18,943 nt of DNA from Thiomargarita sp. (GTDB lineage Bacteria; Pseudomonadota; Gammaproteobacteria; Beggiatoales; Beggiatoaceae), in contig DAOVZS010000017.1 in assembly GCA_030635005.1 (NCBI GenBank), positions 1-18,943 of the forward strand. The letters run 5' to 3'. Each line of letters starts with the position of its first letter. Position 1 is the stretch's first letter. Shown piece by piece: positions 6,935 to 13,944 of the stretch. A model generated the notes under the pieces. The model did no database searches. It had not been told where the DNA came from and saw only the letters and a program-made list of their open reading frames with translations. The translations under genes were made by a program, and so were the position numbers.

Positions 6935-7324
6935 TTACACTCTGCGTCTTTTGGGGGGACGACAACCATTGTGTGGAATAGGTGTGACATCTGTAATGCT
7001 GGTAATTTTAAACCCATTGGAATTAAGTGAGCGTACTGCTGACTCACGTCCAGGTCCAGGTCCAGTAATCCGCACTTCCAAATTTTTGACACCAAATTCT
7101 TTTACAGTGTTGCCTACTCTTTCAGCTGCAATTTGGGCAGCAAACGGGGTACTCTTACGTGATCCCCGAAAACCACTTCCACCAGCTGTTGCCCAACCCA
7201 AAGTATTGCCTTGACGATCAGTAATAGTAATAATTGTGTTATTGAAAGAAGCATGGACATGAACAATACCTTCTGTCACATGCTTTTTGACTTTTTTACG
7301 TGGGCGTGATGCTGTTTTCGCCAT
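6935..7324 (-). CDS. rpsK: Small ribosomal subunit protein S11 (uS11)
   Basis: Lines the 30S platform next to the Shine-Dalgarno helix. The 129-aa length equals that of E. coli. Diagnostic blocks are GIVHVHASFNNTIITITDRQGN (about 19-40), ATAGGSGFRGSRKSTPFAAQIAAE (50-73) and the highly conserved end DVTPIPHNGCRPPKRRRV. It lies 44 bases downstream of rpsM in the standard alpha-operon order. Confidence 0.98.
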   Translation of the reverse strand: MAKTASRPRKKVKKHVTEGIVHVHASFNNTIITITDRQGNTLGWATAGGSGFRGSRKSTPFAAQIAAERVGNTVKEFGVKNLEVRITGPGPGRESAVRSLNSNGFKITSITDVTPIPHNGCRPPKRRRV

Positions 7325-7368
7325 AGTGTGTTCTTTATTTCGTCTGTTTCAAGTGAAAAGTAATAAAT

Positions 7369-7728
7369 TTACTTTTTCTTTATAGCTCTGCGAGGCCCTT
7401 TACGTGTTCTAGCGTTAGTACGGGTGCGTTGTCCACGTAAGGGTAATCCCCGCCGATGTCGCATACCACGGTAACATCCTAAATCCATTAAGCGCTTAAT
7501 GTTCATAGCGATTTCACGGCGTAAATCGCCTTCAACATTTTCTTTGGCAACCTCAGTACGCAAACTGTCTAATTCTTTTTCATTCAAATCTTGGACTTTT
7601 GTACTTGGAACGATACCACTGGCTTCACAAATACGTTTAGCCAAAGTGGGGCCAATTCCGTAAATAGACCTCAATGCCAATACTGTATGTTTGCGTACCG
7701 GGATGTTAACCCCAGCAATACGGGCCAT
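7369..7728 (-). CDS. rpsM: Small ribosomal subunit protein S13 (uS13)
   Basis: 30S head protein that forms intersubunit bridges and touches P-site tRNA through its C-terminal tail. 119 aa (E. coli 118). MARIAGVNIP start, helix-hairpin-helix region SIYGIGPTLAKRICEASGI (22-40), and the basic tail RHRRGLPLRGQRTRTNARTRKG followed by PRRAIKKK. First gene of the alpha operon in E. coli, where S4 binds its leader; here it follows rpmJ by 36 bases, and no S4 pseudoknot could be recognised by eye. Confidence 0.98.
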   Translation of the reverse strand: MARIAGVNIPVRKHTVLALRSIYGIGPTLAKRICEASGIVPSTKVQDLNEKELDSLRTEVAKENVEGDLRREIAMNIKRLMDLGCYRGMRHRRGLPLRGQRTRTNARTRKGPRRAIKKK

Positions 7729-7764
7729 AATTTTTCTCTTTTTCAGTTGAAAAATGAATTGTAG

Positions 7765-7878
7765 TCATCCTTGTCGTTGTTTGTGTCGTTTTTCCGTGCA
7801 AATCACTCGAACTGTTCCATGACGACGAATAATTTTGCAATTTCTACAAATTTTTTTAACAGAGGCTCTTACTTTCAT
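7765..7878 (-). CDS. rpmJ: Large ribosomal subunit protein L36 (bL36)
   Basis: A 37-aa zinc-ribbon 50S protein. Reading from the ATG at 7878 to the TGA at 7767-7765 gives MKVRASVKKICRNC, then KIIRRHGTVRVICTEKRHKQ and RQG. Cys11, Cys14, Cys27 and His32 form the C-x2-C-x12-C-x4-H zinc site, so this is the zinc-binding (C+) form. It sits between secY (40 bases upstream) and rpsM (36 bases downstream), the usual place at the spc/alpha boundary. Confidence 0.97.
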   Translation of the reverse strand: MKVRASVKKICRNCKIIRRHGTVRVICTEKRHKQRQG

Positions 7879-7918
7879 TTCTGTTATTAGGTTATCAGTT
7901 ATATAAATCTATAATTAA

Positions 7919-9247
7919 TTAGGGCATTAGAGGATTACGCCCTCTCAAATTCGCCTTTTTCATTAATCCTTCATACTGGTGTGACATTAAATGGGCTTGT
8001 ACTTGTGACATGAAGTCCATAGTAACTACCACAATAATCAGCAGTGAAGTTCCCCCAAAATAAAAAGGTACATTCCATCTCAAAATAAGGAACTCAGGCA
8101 ATAAACAGACTGCTGTCATATAAATAGCAGCGGCTAAGGTTAAACGTGACATGACTTTATCAATATAGTCTGCCGTTTGTCTACCTGGCCTAACTCCTGG
8201 TACAAATGCGCCTGATTTTTTCAAATTATCAGCTGTTTCTCTTGGATTAAATATTAAGGCTGTATAAAAGAAACAGAAAAAGATAATTGCGATAGCATAG
8301 AACATAACATATAAAGGTTGTCCAGGTGATAAAGCCTGAGATAAGTCTTTTAACCAAATCATGCCTTCTGCACTACCAAACCAGCCCCCTAAAGTTGCAG
8401 GAAATAAAATAATACTTGAAGCAAAAATAGGGGGAATGACACCTGCCATATTCATTTTTAAAGGCAAATGACTGCTTTGCCCTGCATACATTTTATTACC
8501 AATTTGACGTTTTGCATAATTGACGGTGATACGACGTTGTCCCCGTTCAACAAATACTACAAAAGCAGTCACTAACAAGACAATGGCAAATAATACCAGC
8601 ACTGTCAATATGTGTAATTGACCTGTGCGTGCTAATTCCAAAGAGCCACCGATTGCTGAGGGTAATCCAGCTACAATCCCTGCAAAAATGATAATTGAAA
8701 TACCATTTCCAATACCACGTTCTGTCACTTGTTCACCAAGCCACATTAAAAACATGGCACCTGTCACTAATGTCATAATAGCAGTCACCCGAAAAGCTAA
8801 TCCTGGATCAATGACAACATTTTGACTTTCTAATGCAATTGCTACTCCTGTAGCTTGAAAGGTTGCTAATGCTAAAGTTCCATAACGTGTATATTGGGTA
8901 ATTTTCCGTCGCCCAGATTCTCCCTCTTTTTTCAATTGTTCAAGCGTTGGTGATACCGCAGTGAGCAATTGCATAATAATAGAAGCTGAAATATAGGGCA
9001 TAATACCTATCGCAAATACCGAAAAGCGTTCTAAAGCCCCTCCTGAAAACATGTTAAACATATCCAGGATTGTGCCACGTTGTTGTTCAAACATGGCGGC
9101 TAGTCCCACAGGATCAATACCTGGCACCGGAATAAAAGTGCCTACACGAAAGACGACAATAGCACCTAACACAAACAATAGTCGTTGTTTTAGTTCGGTT
9201 AGCCTACCTAATTTGCCTAATTCTCCACCTGGTGTATTTATAGCCAC
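7919..9247 (-). CDS. secY: Protein translocase subunit SecY (GTG start)
   Basis: Central channel of the SecYEG translocon in the inner membrane, with ten transmembrane helices; 442 aa (E. coli 443). Recognisable pieces: LFVLGAIVVFRVGTFIPVPG (first helix), the plug region after GIDP, GIMPYISASIIMQLL, ERGIGNGISIIIFAGIVAGLPSAI, MNMAGVIPPIFASSI, GVRPGRQTADYIDKVMSRLT (cytosolic loop C5, SecA and ribosome contact). The start is the GTG at 9247: the codon two places upstream is TAG (9253-9251), so no longer N-terminus is possible, and no ATG lies near. No strong Shine-Dalgarno is close to it. The 85-base gap from rplO contains a hairpin. Confidence 0.97.
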   Translation of the reverse strand: MAINTPGGELGKLGRLTELKQRLLFVLGAIVVFRVGTFIPVPGIDPVGLAAMFEQQRGTILDMFNMFSGGALERFSVFAIGIMPYISASIIMQLLTAVSPTLEQLKKEGESGRRKITQYTRYGTLALATFQATGVAIALESQNVVIDPGLAFRVTAIMTLVTGAMFLMWLGEQVTERGIGNGISIIIFAGIVAGLPSAIGGSLELARTGQLHILTVLVLFAIVLLVTAFVVFVERGQRRITVNYAKRQIGNKMYAGQSSHLPLKMNMAGVIPPIFASSIILFPATLGGWFGSAEGMIWLKDLSQALSPGQPLYVMFYAIAIIFFCFFYTALIFNPRETADNLKKSGAFVPGVRPGRQTADYIDKVMSRLTLAAAIYMTAVCLLPEFLILRWNVPFYFGGTSLLIIVVVTMDFMSQVQAHLMSHQYEGLMKKANLRGRNPLMP

Positions 9248-9280
9248 TTTCTAATTAATAATGAGTCCTTTGAATATAAA

Positions 9281-9306
9281 TTCCCCCTTTTTTAATACTG
9301 GGGGAA
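9281..9306. repeat. GC-stem hairpin in the rplO-secY gap
   Basis: TTCCCCC (9281-9287) and GGGGGAA (9300-9306) form a perfect 7-bp stem of five G-C pairs around a 12-base loop. It lies ahead of the GTG-started secY gene within the 85-base gap. The minus-strand sequence after the stem is AT-rich but not a run of T, so it may be a weak attenuator or an mRNA stability element. Confidence 0.5.
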
Positions 9307-9332
9307 ACTAAAAAACTTATTTTATATGTAAA

Positions 9333-9767
9333 TTAAGTTTCAATAGTGCCGCCAACAGATTCTATCGTAATACGCGCACCTTTTGTGACAGAAATTCCTT
9401 GAAGTTTCAATGATTTTGTCAATTTTCCAGAAGCGATTACTTTGACGCGTTTTGCGTATTGTGGAATAATGTTGGCAGCTTTTAAGCTTTCTATATTTAC
9501 AATGTCTTGTTCCAAATGCTCAAGTTCATGTAAACATACTTGTGCTGAACCTTTCGTTTTGGGTGAAACAAAGCCAACTTTTGGCAAACGCCTTTGTAAA
9601 GGCATTTGTCCCCCTTCAAAACCAACTTTATGATAACCACCAGAACGTGAACGTTGTCCTTTATGACCCCGTCCACAGGTTTTACCGAAACCCGAGCCTA
9701 TCCCACGTCCAACGCGCTTCGCCGTTTTTTTGGAACCTTCTGCTGGTTTTAAGCTATTCAGATACAT
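9333..9767 (-). CDS. rplO: Large ribosomal subunit protein L15 (uL15)
   Basis: Late-assembling 50S protein. 144 aa, equal to E. coli. The glycine- and basic-rich N-terminal tail (VGRGIGSGFGKTCGRGHKGQ, residues 20-39, then SRSGGYHKVGFEGGQMPLQRRLPK) penetrates 23S rRNA; the globular domain ends with GARITIESVGG. The ATG is 2 bases after the rpmD stop, so the two are tightly coupled. The downstream gene is secY after an 85-base gap. Confidence 0.98.
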   Translation of the reverse strand: MYLNSLKPAEGSKKTAKRVGRGIGSGFGKTCGRGHKGQRSRSGGYHKVGFEGGQMPLQRRLPKVGFVSPKTKGSAQVCLHELEHLEQDIVNIESLKAANIIPQYAKRVKVIASGKLTKSLKLQGISVTKGARITIESVGGTIET

Positions 9768-9769
9768 GA

Positions 9770-9952
9770 TTAATCTTTTTCCACTTTTAATAAATAGGCT
9801 ACCTTATTAATCATTCCACGCGTGGCTGGCGTATCTTCCACTTCGACGGTATGGTGTCGGCGTCGCAATCCTAAGCCAGCAACACATGCTTGATGTGCTC
9901 GCTTACGCCCATGAATGCTGCCCATTTGTGTGACTTTAATCTTTTTTTTCAT
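9770..9952 (-). CDS. rpmD: Large ribosomal subunit protein L30 (uL30)
   Basis: Small 50S protein of 60 aa (E. coli 59). It has the usual L30 pattern: a first strand KIKVTQMGS, a basic helix HGRKRAHQACVAGLGLRRRHHTVEV and the TPATRGMINKVAYLLKVE end. It lies 25 bases after rpsE and 2 bases before rplO, the standard spc order. Confidence 0.97.
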   Translation of the reverse strand: MKKKIKVTQMGSIHGRKRAHQACVAGLGLRRRHHTVEVEDTPATRGMINKVAYLLKVEKD

Positions 9953-9977
9953 TGTTTAAAAATGTAATGAGGCTTGG

Positions 9978-10484
9978 TTATCCCAAAATATCTTCAACTG
10001 TTTTACCACGTTTAGCGGCAATAGATTCTGGGGTTTCCATGGCTGATAATCCTTTAAACATAGCACGCACAACATTTTTATGATTAGCACTGCCAATGGT
10101 TTTAGTCAACACATCACGCACACCTAATACATCAAATACTGCTCGCATAGCACCCCCTGCAATCACACCTGTTCCTTCAGAGGCAGGTTGCATGTATACT
10201 TTAGCAGCGCCATGTTCTGCAGTCATGGCATATTGTAATGTTGTCCCTTTGAGAGGGATTTTCTGCATATTTTTACGTGCTTTTTCCATCGCTTTAGCAA
10301 TAGCTAAAGGGACTTCACGGGCTTTGCCATAGCCAAAACCTGCTGTTCCTTTTCCATTACCAACAACTGTCAAAGCAGTAAAACGGAAAATACGTCCGCC
10401 TTTAACTACTTTGGCAACACGATTAACTGAGACCAGTTTTTCTAACAGATCATCACTTTTAGTACGTTGTGAGTCAATTCCCAT
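9978..10484 (-). CDS. rpsE: Small ribosomal subunit protein S5 (uS5)
   Basis: 30S body protein at the mRNA entrance, important for decoding accuracy; 168 aa (E. coli 167). N-terminal double-stranded-RNA-binding-like domain (about 11-75) contains KLVSVNRVAKVVKGGRIFRF and LTVVGNGKGTAGFGYGKA, and the C-terminal domain contains GAAKVYMQPASEGTGVIAGG, AMRAVFDVLGVRDVLTKTIGS and MFKGLSAM. Spectinomycin-loop residues near 20-30 look ordinary. 24 bases after rplR, 25 before rpmD. Confidence 0.98.
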   Translation of the reverse strand: MGIDSQRTKSDDLLEKLVSVNRVAKVVKGGRIFRFTALTVVGNGKGTAGFGYGKAREVPLAIAKAMEKARKNMQKIPLKGTTLQYAMTAEHGAAKVYMQPASEGTGVIAGGAMRAVFDVLGVRDVLTKTIGSANHKNVVRAMFKGLSAMETPESIAAKRGKTVEDILG

Positions 10485-10508
10485 AATGATTGATAACGAG
10501 TAAACAAA

Positions 10509-10862
10509 TTAGAAAGTTAAACCATTTTCGCGTGCCGCGTCAGCCAAAGCTTTAATACGACCATGATATTTAAAACCAGATCGATCAAAAGATACGCTTG
10601 TAATGCCGCTTGTTTGTGCACGTTCTGCAATGATTTTACCCACTTGAGCTGCTGCACTCTTATTACCACCATAGCTTGTAGCTTGTTTAAATTCTTTATC
10701 TAAGCTTGAAGCACTGGTAAGTATATGGGAACCATCTGGCGCAATGATTTGTGCATAAATATGCCGTGGCGTCTTATATACACATAAACGCGTCGTACCT
10801 AATCTTTTAATAGTGGCTCTAGTGCGACGGGCACGACGCTGTCTGGCTGTTTTTTTGTCCAT
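10509..10862 (-). CDS. rplR: Large ribosomal subunit protein L18 (uL18)
   Basis: 5S rRNA-binding protein of the central protuberance, together with L5. 117 aa, the same as E. coli. The basic N-terminus (DKKTARQRRARRTRATIKRLG) is followed by RLCVYKTPRHIYAQIIAPDG and the C-terminal FDRSGFKYHGRIKALADAARENGLTF, typical of bacterial L18. A 110-base gap with a palindromic element separates it from rplF upstream, much longer than the neighbouring gaps of 10-25 bases. Confidence 0.98.
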   Translation of the reverse strand: MDKKTARQRRARRTRATIKRLGTTRLCVYKTPRHIYAQIIAPDGSHILTSASSLDKEFKQATSYGGNKSAAAQVGKIIAERAQTSGITSVSFDRSGFKYHGRIKALADAARENGLTF

Positions 10863-10894
10863 CTACACTTTTCTCTTTTGTATCAAAAATTCAA

Positions 10895-10952
10895 AAACCA
10901 AGATTCTAAATAGAAACTTGGTTTCTATATTTAAGAATAGTTTCTTGACAAG
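10895..10952. repeat. Palindromic element in the rplR-rplF gap (AGAAACTTGGT family, copy 2)
   Basis: ATAGAAAC (10910-10917) and GTTTCTAT (10921-10928) are 8-bp arms around TTG, so AGAAACTTGGTTTCT is a near-perfect palindrome. A larger pairing joins AACCAAG (about 10897-10903) to CTTGGTT (10917-10923). About 10 bases on, TTTCTTGACAAG gives the small second palindrome also seen in copy 1. Read on the minus strand the element shares CAAGAAAC and ACCAAGTTTCTAT, in the same order, with copy 1 at 6150-6214, so the two copies are in opposite orientation. Confidence 0.6.
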
Positions 10953-10972
10953 TCATACATTAATCTAACTTA

Positions 10973-11506
10973 TCATTTTTTCTTTGCTTCTTTTCTCAAA
11001 ATCACTTCATCAGTATATTTGACACCTTTACCTTTATAAGGTTCAGGAGGACGAAAAGCTCGGATATTTGCAGCAGTTTGTCCGACACTTTGTTTATCTA
11101 TACCTTTAATAATGATATTTGTGACAGTCGGTGTTTCAATGCTAATACCCTCGGGTATCGCAAAATTTATAGGTTTAGAAAAACCTAAGGTTAAATTAAG
11201 GCTAGAACCTTGTACTTGTGCCTTATAACCCACACCCACTAAAGTGAGTTGTTTTTCAAAACCTTTAGTCACACCTAGCACCATATTGTTGACTAAAGCA
11301 CGTGTTGTTCCAGCTAAAGCATTTGCCATTTTAGATTGGGTATTAGGTGCAAATGTTAATACATTATCAGTTAATGTCACTGTAACATTTTTGTGAATAT
11401 CGCGTTCTAAACGACCTTTACTCCCTTTAATCTCAAGTTTCTGACTCAGTAAACTCACTTCAACTCCTGTAGGGAGTGAAATGGGACTTTTAGCAATTCT
11501 TGACAT
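10973..11506 (-). CDS. rplF: Large ribosomal subunit protein L6 (uL6)
   Basis: 50S protein beside the sarcin-ricin loop and the factor-binding site. 177 aa, as in E. coli. Two tandem L6 domains: the first with MSRIAKSPISLPTGVEV and GSKGRLERDIH, the second with GVGYKAQVQGSSLNLTLGFSKPI, GIDKQSVGQTAANIRAFRPPEPYKGKGVKY, the most diagnostic part of the family. 17 bases downstream of rpsH. Confidence 0.98.
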   Translation of the reverse strand: MSRIAKSPISLPTGVEVSLLSQKLEIKGSKGRLERDIHKNVTVTLTDNVLTFAPNTQSKMANALAGTTRALVNNMVLGVTKGFEKQLTLVGVGYKAQVQGSSLNLTLGFSKPINFAIPEGISIETPTVTNIIIKGIDKQSVGQTAANIRAFRPPEPYKGKGVKYTDEVILRKEAKKK

Positions 11507-11523
11507 ATATCAATTACCTTGTC

Positions 11524-11916
11524 TTATGAAACGAAACAGAGCACTTCACCACCATAACCATCTTTACGTGCTTGGCGATCAGTCTTCAGTCCTTTACTTG
11601 TAGAAATAATAGCAACACCCAATCCACCCAATACTTTTGGTAAGTTATCCTTTGCTTTATAAATACGTAAACCTGGTTTACTTACACGCTTAATACTAGA
11701 AATTACTGGTTTTCCTAAATAATATTTCAAGGTAATTGTCAATATTGGTTTAATAGTCTCAGAAACACTATATTCATTAATATAGCCTTCTTCCTTCAAT
11801 ATTTGGGCAATACCTGTTTTTATTTTTGATCCTGGCATTTCTACTTGCTTTTTTCTGACTGCTTCGCCATTGCGAATCCGAGTCAACATGTCGGCAATTG
11901 GATCTGACATGCTCAT
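11524..11916 (-). CDS. rpsH: Small ribosomal subunit protein S8 (uS8)
   Basis: Binds helix 21 of 16S rRNA and, in E. coli, represses the spc operon by binding a mimic at the start of rplE. 130 aa, as in E. coli. MSDPIADMLTRIRN start, VEMPGSKIKTGIAQILKEEGYI, RVSKPGLRIYKAKDNLPKVLGGLGVAIISTSKG, and the end GGEVLCFVS. An alternative start at the second Met (MSDPIAD, two codons in) is closer to the common N-terminus. 12 bases after rpsN. Confidence 0.98.
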   Translation of the reverse strand: MSMSDPIADMLTRIRNGEAVRKKQVEMPGSKIKTGIAQILKEEGYINEYSVSETIKPILTITLKYYLGKPVISSIKRVSKPGLRIYKAKDNLPKVLGGLGVAIISTSKGLKTDRQARKDGYGGEVLCFVS

Positions 11917-11928
11917 AATTTATTTCCC

Positions 11929-12234
11929 TTACCAACTTGATTTAACTAATCCAGGAACAAAACCTTGCATAGCTGCTTCACGTAACTTATTTCGGCTTAA
12001 ACCAAATTTACGATAAAAACCATGGGGTCGTCCAGTGATTCGACAACGATTACGCATACGACAGGGACTGGCATCACGAGGCAAAGCTTGAAATTTATCT
12101 CTTGCTGCATCTCGTACTTCGTCACTAACAGTGACATCAGCAAGTATTTTTTTCAAAGCTGCTCGTTTGGCGGCATATTTTTTAACTGTTAGTAGGCGTT
12201 TTTTTTCCCGATAAATCATGCATTTTTTTGCCAT
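11929..12234 (-). CDS. rpsN: Small ribosomal subunit protein S14 (uS14), long form
   Basis: 30S head protein. 101 aa, the long proteobacterial form rather than the 61-aa four-Cys zinc form. LPRDASPCRMRNRCRITGRPHGFYRKFGLSRNKLREAA is the family signature; two Cys (CRMRNRC) are present but there is no second CxxC pair. A GAGG ribosome-binding sequence precedes the ATG. It lies 10 bases after rplE. Confidence 0.98.
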   Translation of the reverse strand: MAKKCMIYREKKRLLTVKKYAAKRAALKKILADVTVSDEVRDAARDKFQALPRDASPCRMRNRCRITGRPHGFYRKFGLSRNKLREAAMQGFVPGLVKSSW

Positions 12235-12244
12235 CGCTATTGCC

Positions 12245-12784
12245 TCATGTTTTTAACGGAAATTTAAATGCCGCCAATAAAGCACGTCCCTCTTCATCTG
12301 TGCGCGCTGTTGTTGAAATAATAATATCCATGCCACGAATGGCATCAATTTTGTCGTAGTCAATTTCGGGAAAAATAATTTGTTCACGAATGCCCAAACT
12401 ATAATTACCCCGACCATCAAAAGATTTAGCACTAAACCCACGAAAATCTCGAATACGTGGTATTGCGATATTGATGAGTCTATCAATAAATTCGTACATA
12501 CGTTCACGACGTAGATTGACTTTACAGCCAACCGGCCATCCTTGACGAATTTTAAAGTTAGAAACTGATTTTCGCGCCTTTGTGACAACAGGTTTTTGTC
12601 CTGCGATCTCTGTCATATCTGACACTGCACGTTCTATTATCTTTTTATCACCTACAGCCTCACCGAGACCCATATTTAAGACAATTTGCTTCAACTTTGG
12701 CACTTGCATCCTACTTGTGTAGCCAAATTGTTGCATTATTTGTGGTACTACTGTCTCATGGTAGTAAGTTTGTAATCTTGCCAT
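12245..12784 (-). CDS. rplE: Large ribosomal subunit protein L5 (uL5), first gene of the truncated spc operon
   Basis: 5S rRNA-binding protein of the central protuberance that contacts P-site tRNA. 179 aa, as in E. coli. Signature blocks: PKLKQIVLNMGLGEAV, GQKPVVTKARKSVSNFKIRQGWPVGCKVNLRRERMYEFIDRLI, and RGMDIIISTTARTDEEGRALL. The ATG start is supported by MARLQTYYHE. Normally rplX lies directly upstream with a short gap; here there are 172 gene-free bases and then hemH, so rplE leads the operon. No clear Shine-Dalgarno is seen before the ATG. A hairpin inside the first codons resembles the S8-binding target of E. coli. Confidence 0.98.
   Translation of the reverse strand: MARLQTYYHETVVPQIMQQFGYTSRMQVPKLKQIVLNMGLGEAVGDKKIIERAVSDMTEIAGQKPVVTKARKSVSNFKIRQGWPVGCKVNLRRERMYEFIDRLINIAIPRIRDFRGFSAKSFDGRGNYSLGIREQIIFPEIDYDKIDAIRGMDIIISTTARTDEEGRALLAAFKFPLKT
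12746..12766 (-). promoter_or_regulatory. Candidate S8 feedback hairpin at the 5' end of rplE
   Basis: On the mRNA strand, codons 7-8 (TACTAC, 12766-12761) pair perfectly with codons 12-13 (GTAGTA, 12751-12746) around a 9-base loop. In E. coli, S8 represses the spc operon by binding a helix at this same place, formed by the equivalent TACTAC and GTAGT codons of rplE. The coding constraint (TyrTyr...ValVal) could produce the pairing by itself, so this is suggestive only. Confidence 0.35.
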
Positions 12785-12828
12785 TTAATTTTAATATATA
12801 TAATCCGTATTCAAATCCAAACTTATGT

Positions 12829-12864
12829 GGCGCGTAGGGTACTCAATTTCAAGAGATTAGTCAA
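12829..12864 (-). promoter_or_regulatory. Putative promoter for the rplE-led ribosomal operon, with GC-rich discriminator
   Basis: On the minus strand, TTGACT (12864-12859) is followed by exactly 17 bases and TACCCT (12841-12836), then ACGCGCC (12835-12829). The -35 matches sigma-70 in five of six positions; the -10 is poor (three of six), but the GCGCC discriminator is like those of stringently controlled rRNA and ribosomal-protein promoters in gammaproteobacteria. Transcription would start about 45 bases before the rplE ATG. It lies in the spot where rplX would normally be, and explains how the orphaned spc/alpha block could be expressed. Confidence 0.55.
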
Positions 12865-12956
12865 GTCTATAAAAAACTAGACCGATATTCAATTGAAAAA
12901 ATTCTCCAAAATTTTCACGAAGGGTATAATATTCAATTTTTATTCTAAAGTCAAAT

Positions 12957-13940
12957 TTAATTTATAATTTTATAATCATCATGAGCATGTTTGATTAATT
13001 TTAATAATGCTTGGATGTGTTCAACATTATCATTGAGTGCTGGAATATAATGAAATTCTTTCCCCCCCGCTTGTAAAAATCTGTTACGATTTTCTTGATT
13101 AATTTCTTCTAAAGTTTCTAAACAGTCAGCTGCAAAACCAGGACAAATGATATCAACTCGTCCTTTGCCTAAGGCTGTTAAAGTCTGATCTGTATAGGGT
13201 TTTAACCATTCCTCACGACCAAAACGCGATTGAAAGACCACTTGCCATTCTTTAACATCAATGTGTTTTGCGACTAATTTTGCAGTTTGATAACAGTGGC
13301 TTTGATAAGGATCACCTGCAAGATCAAAGCGTTTAGGAATACTATGAAATGAAAATAATAACTTATCTGGGTTTCCATGCTTCTGCCAATACGTGTTGAT
13401 TTGTATTGCTAAAGCTTGGATATAAGCTGGATGTTCATGATAGTCGGATATGAAATGCACTTCTGGTATCCAACGCCAAGTTTTTAATACATCTGCAATA
13501 GCATCAAAAGTTGAACCTGTAGTTGACGATGAATATTGTGGATATAATGGTAATATGATTAATTTTTGTACATTGGGTTGGCGTAGTTGTTCTAAAGCAC
13601 TGGCAATAGAGGGATTTCCATAGCGCATCCCTAAAACAACAGTCATCTCTTTACTATCTAGTGCTATTTGAAGTGCGTGTTGTTGTGCCCGACTTATATT
13701 TAATAAGGGTGAACCTGTTTTTGTCCAAATTTTTTTATATTTTAATGCCGATTTACGGGGGCGAATACGTAATATAATACCATGTAATATTAGCCACCAT
13801 AAAATACGTGGCATTTCTGTTACTCGGTGATCTGCTAAAAATTCTCCTAAATAACGGCGTAGTGCACTGGAAGTTGGGGCATCTGGTGTTCCTAAGTTAA
13901 TTAATAAGATGCCAGTGTGACTGTTTTTTACAATACTCAT
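12957..13940 (-). CDS. hemH: Ferrochelatase
   Basis: Inserts ferrous iron into protoporphyrin IX, the last step of heme synthesis, as a peripheral inner-membrane enzyme. With the ATG at 13940 the protein has 327 aa (E. coli 320); a TTG at 13958 in the same frame would overlap the end of leuC. Signs: LLINLGTPDAP near the N-terminus, KYKKIWTKTGSPLL, MRYGNPSI, LPLYPQYSSSTTGS, the metal-ligand His199 in LLFSFHSIPKR, VVFQSRFGREEWLKPYT, and CPGFAADCLETLEEI with the acidic residues (Glu275 region). The start is 4 bases after the leuC stop, so the two are probably cotranscribed. A G7 run (C7 on the plus strand, 13051-13057) is inside the gene without disturbing the frame. No ribosomal gene or terminator separates it clearly from rplE downstream. 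Confidence 0.96.
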   Translation of the reverse strand: MSIVKNSHTGILLINLGTPDAPTSSALRRYLGEFLADHRVTEMPRILWWLILHGIILRIRPRKSALKYKKIWTKTGSPLLNISRAQQHALQIALDSKEMTVVLGMRYGNPSIASALEQLRQPNVQKLIILPLYPQYSSSTTGSTFDAIADVLKTWRWIPEVHFISDYHEHPAYIQALAIQINTYWQKHGNPDKLLFSFHSIPKRFDLAGDPYQSHCYQTAKLVAKHIDVKEWQVVFQSRFGREEWLKPYTDQTLTALGKGRVDIICPGFAADCLETLEEINQENRNRFLQAGGKEFHYIPALNDNVEHIQALLKLIKHAHDDYKIIN

Positions 13941-13944
13941 TATA

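Noticed and set aside
12890..12918. TGAAAA...TTTTCA pairing after hemH as a terminator
   Set aside because: The stem is only A-T rich with six pairs and is expected by chance at this composition; there is no GC stem or clean T-tract.
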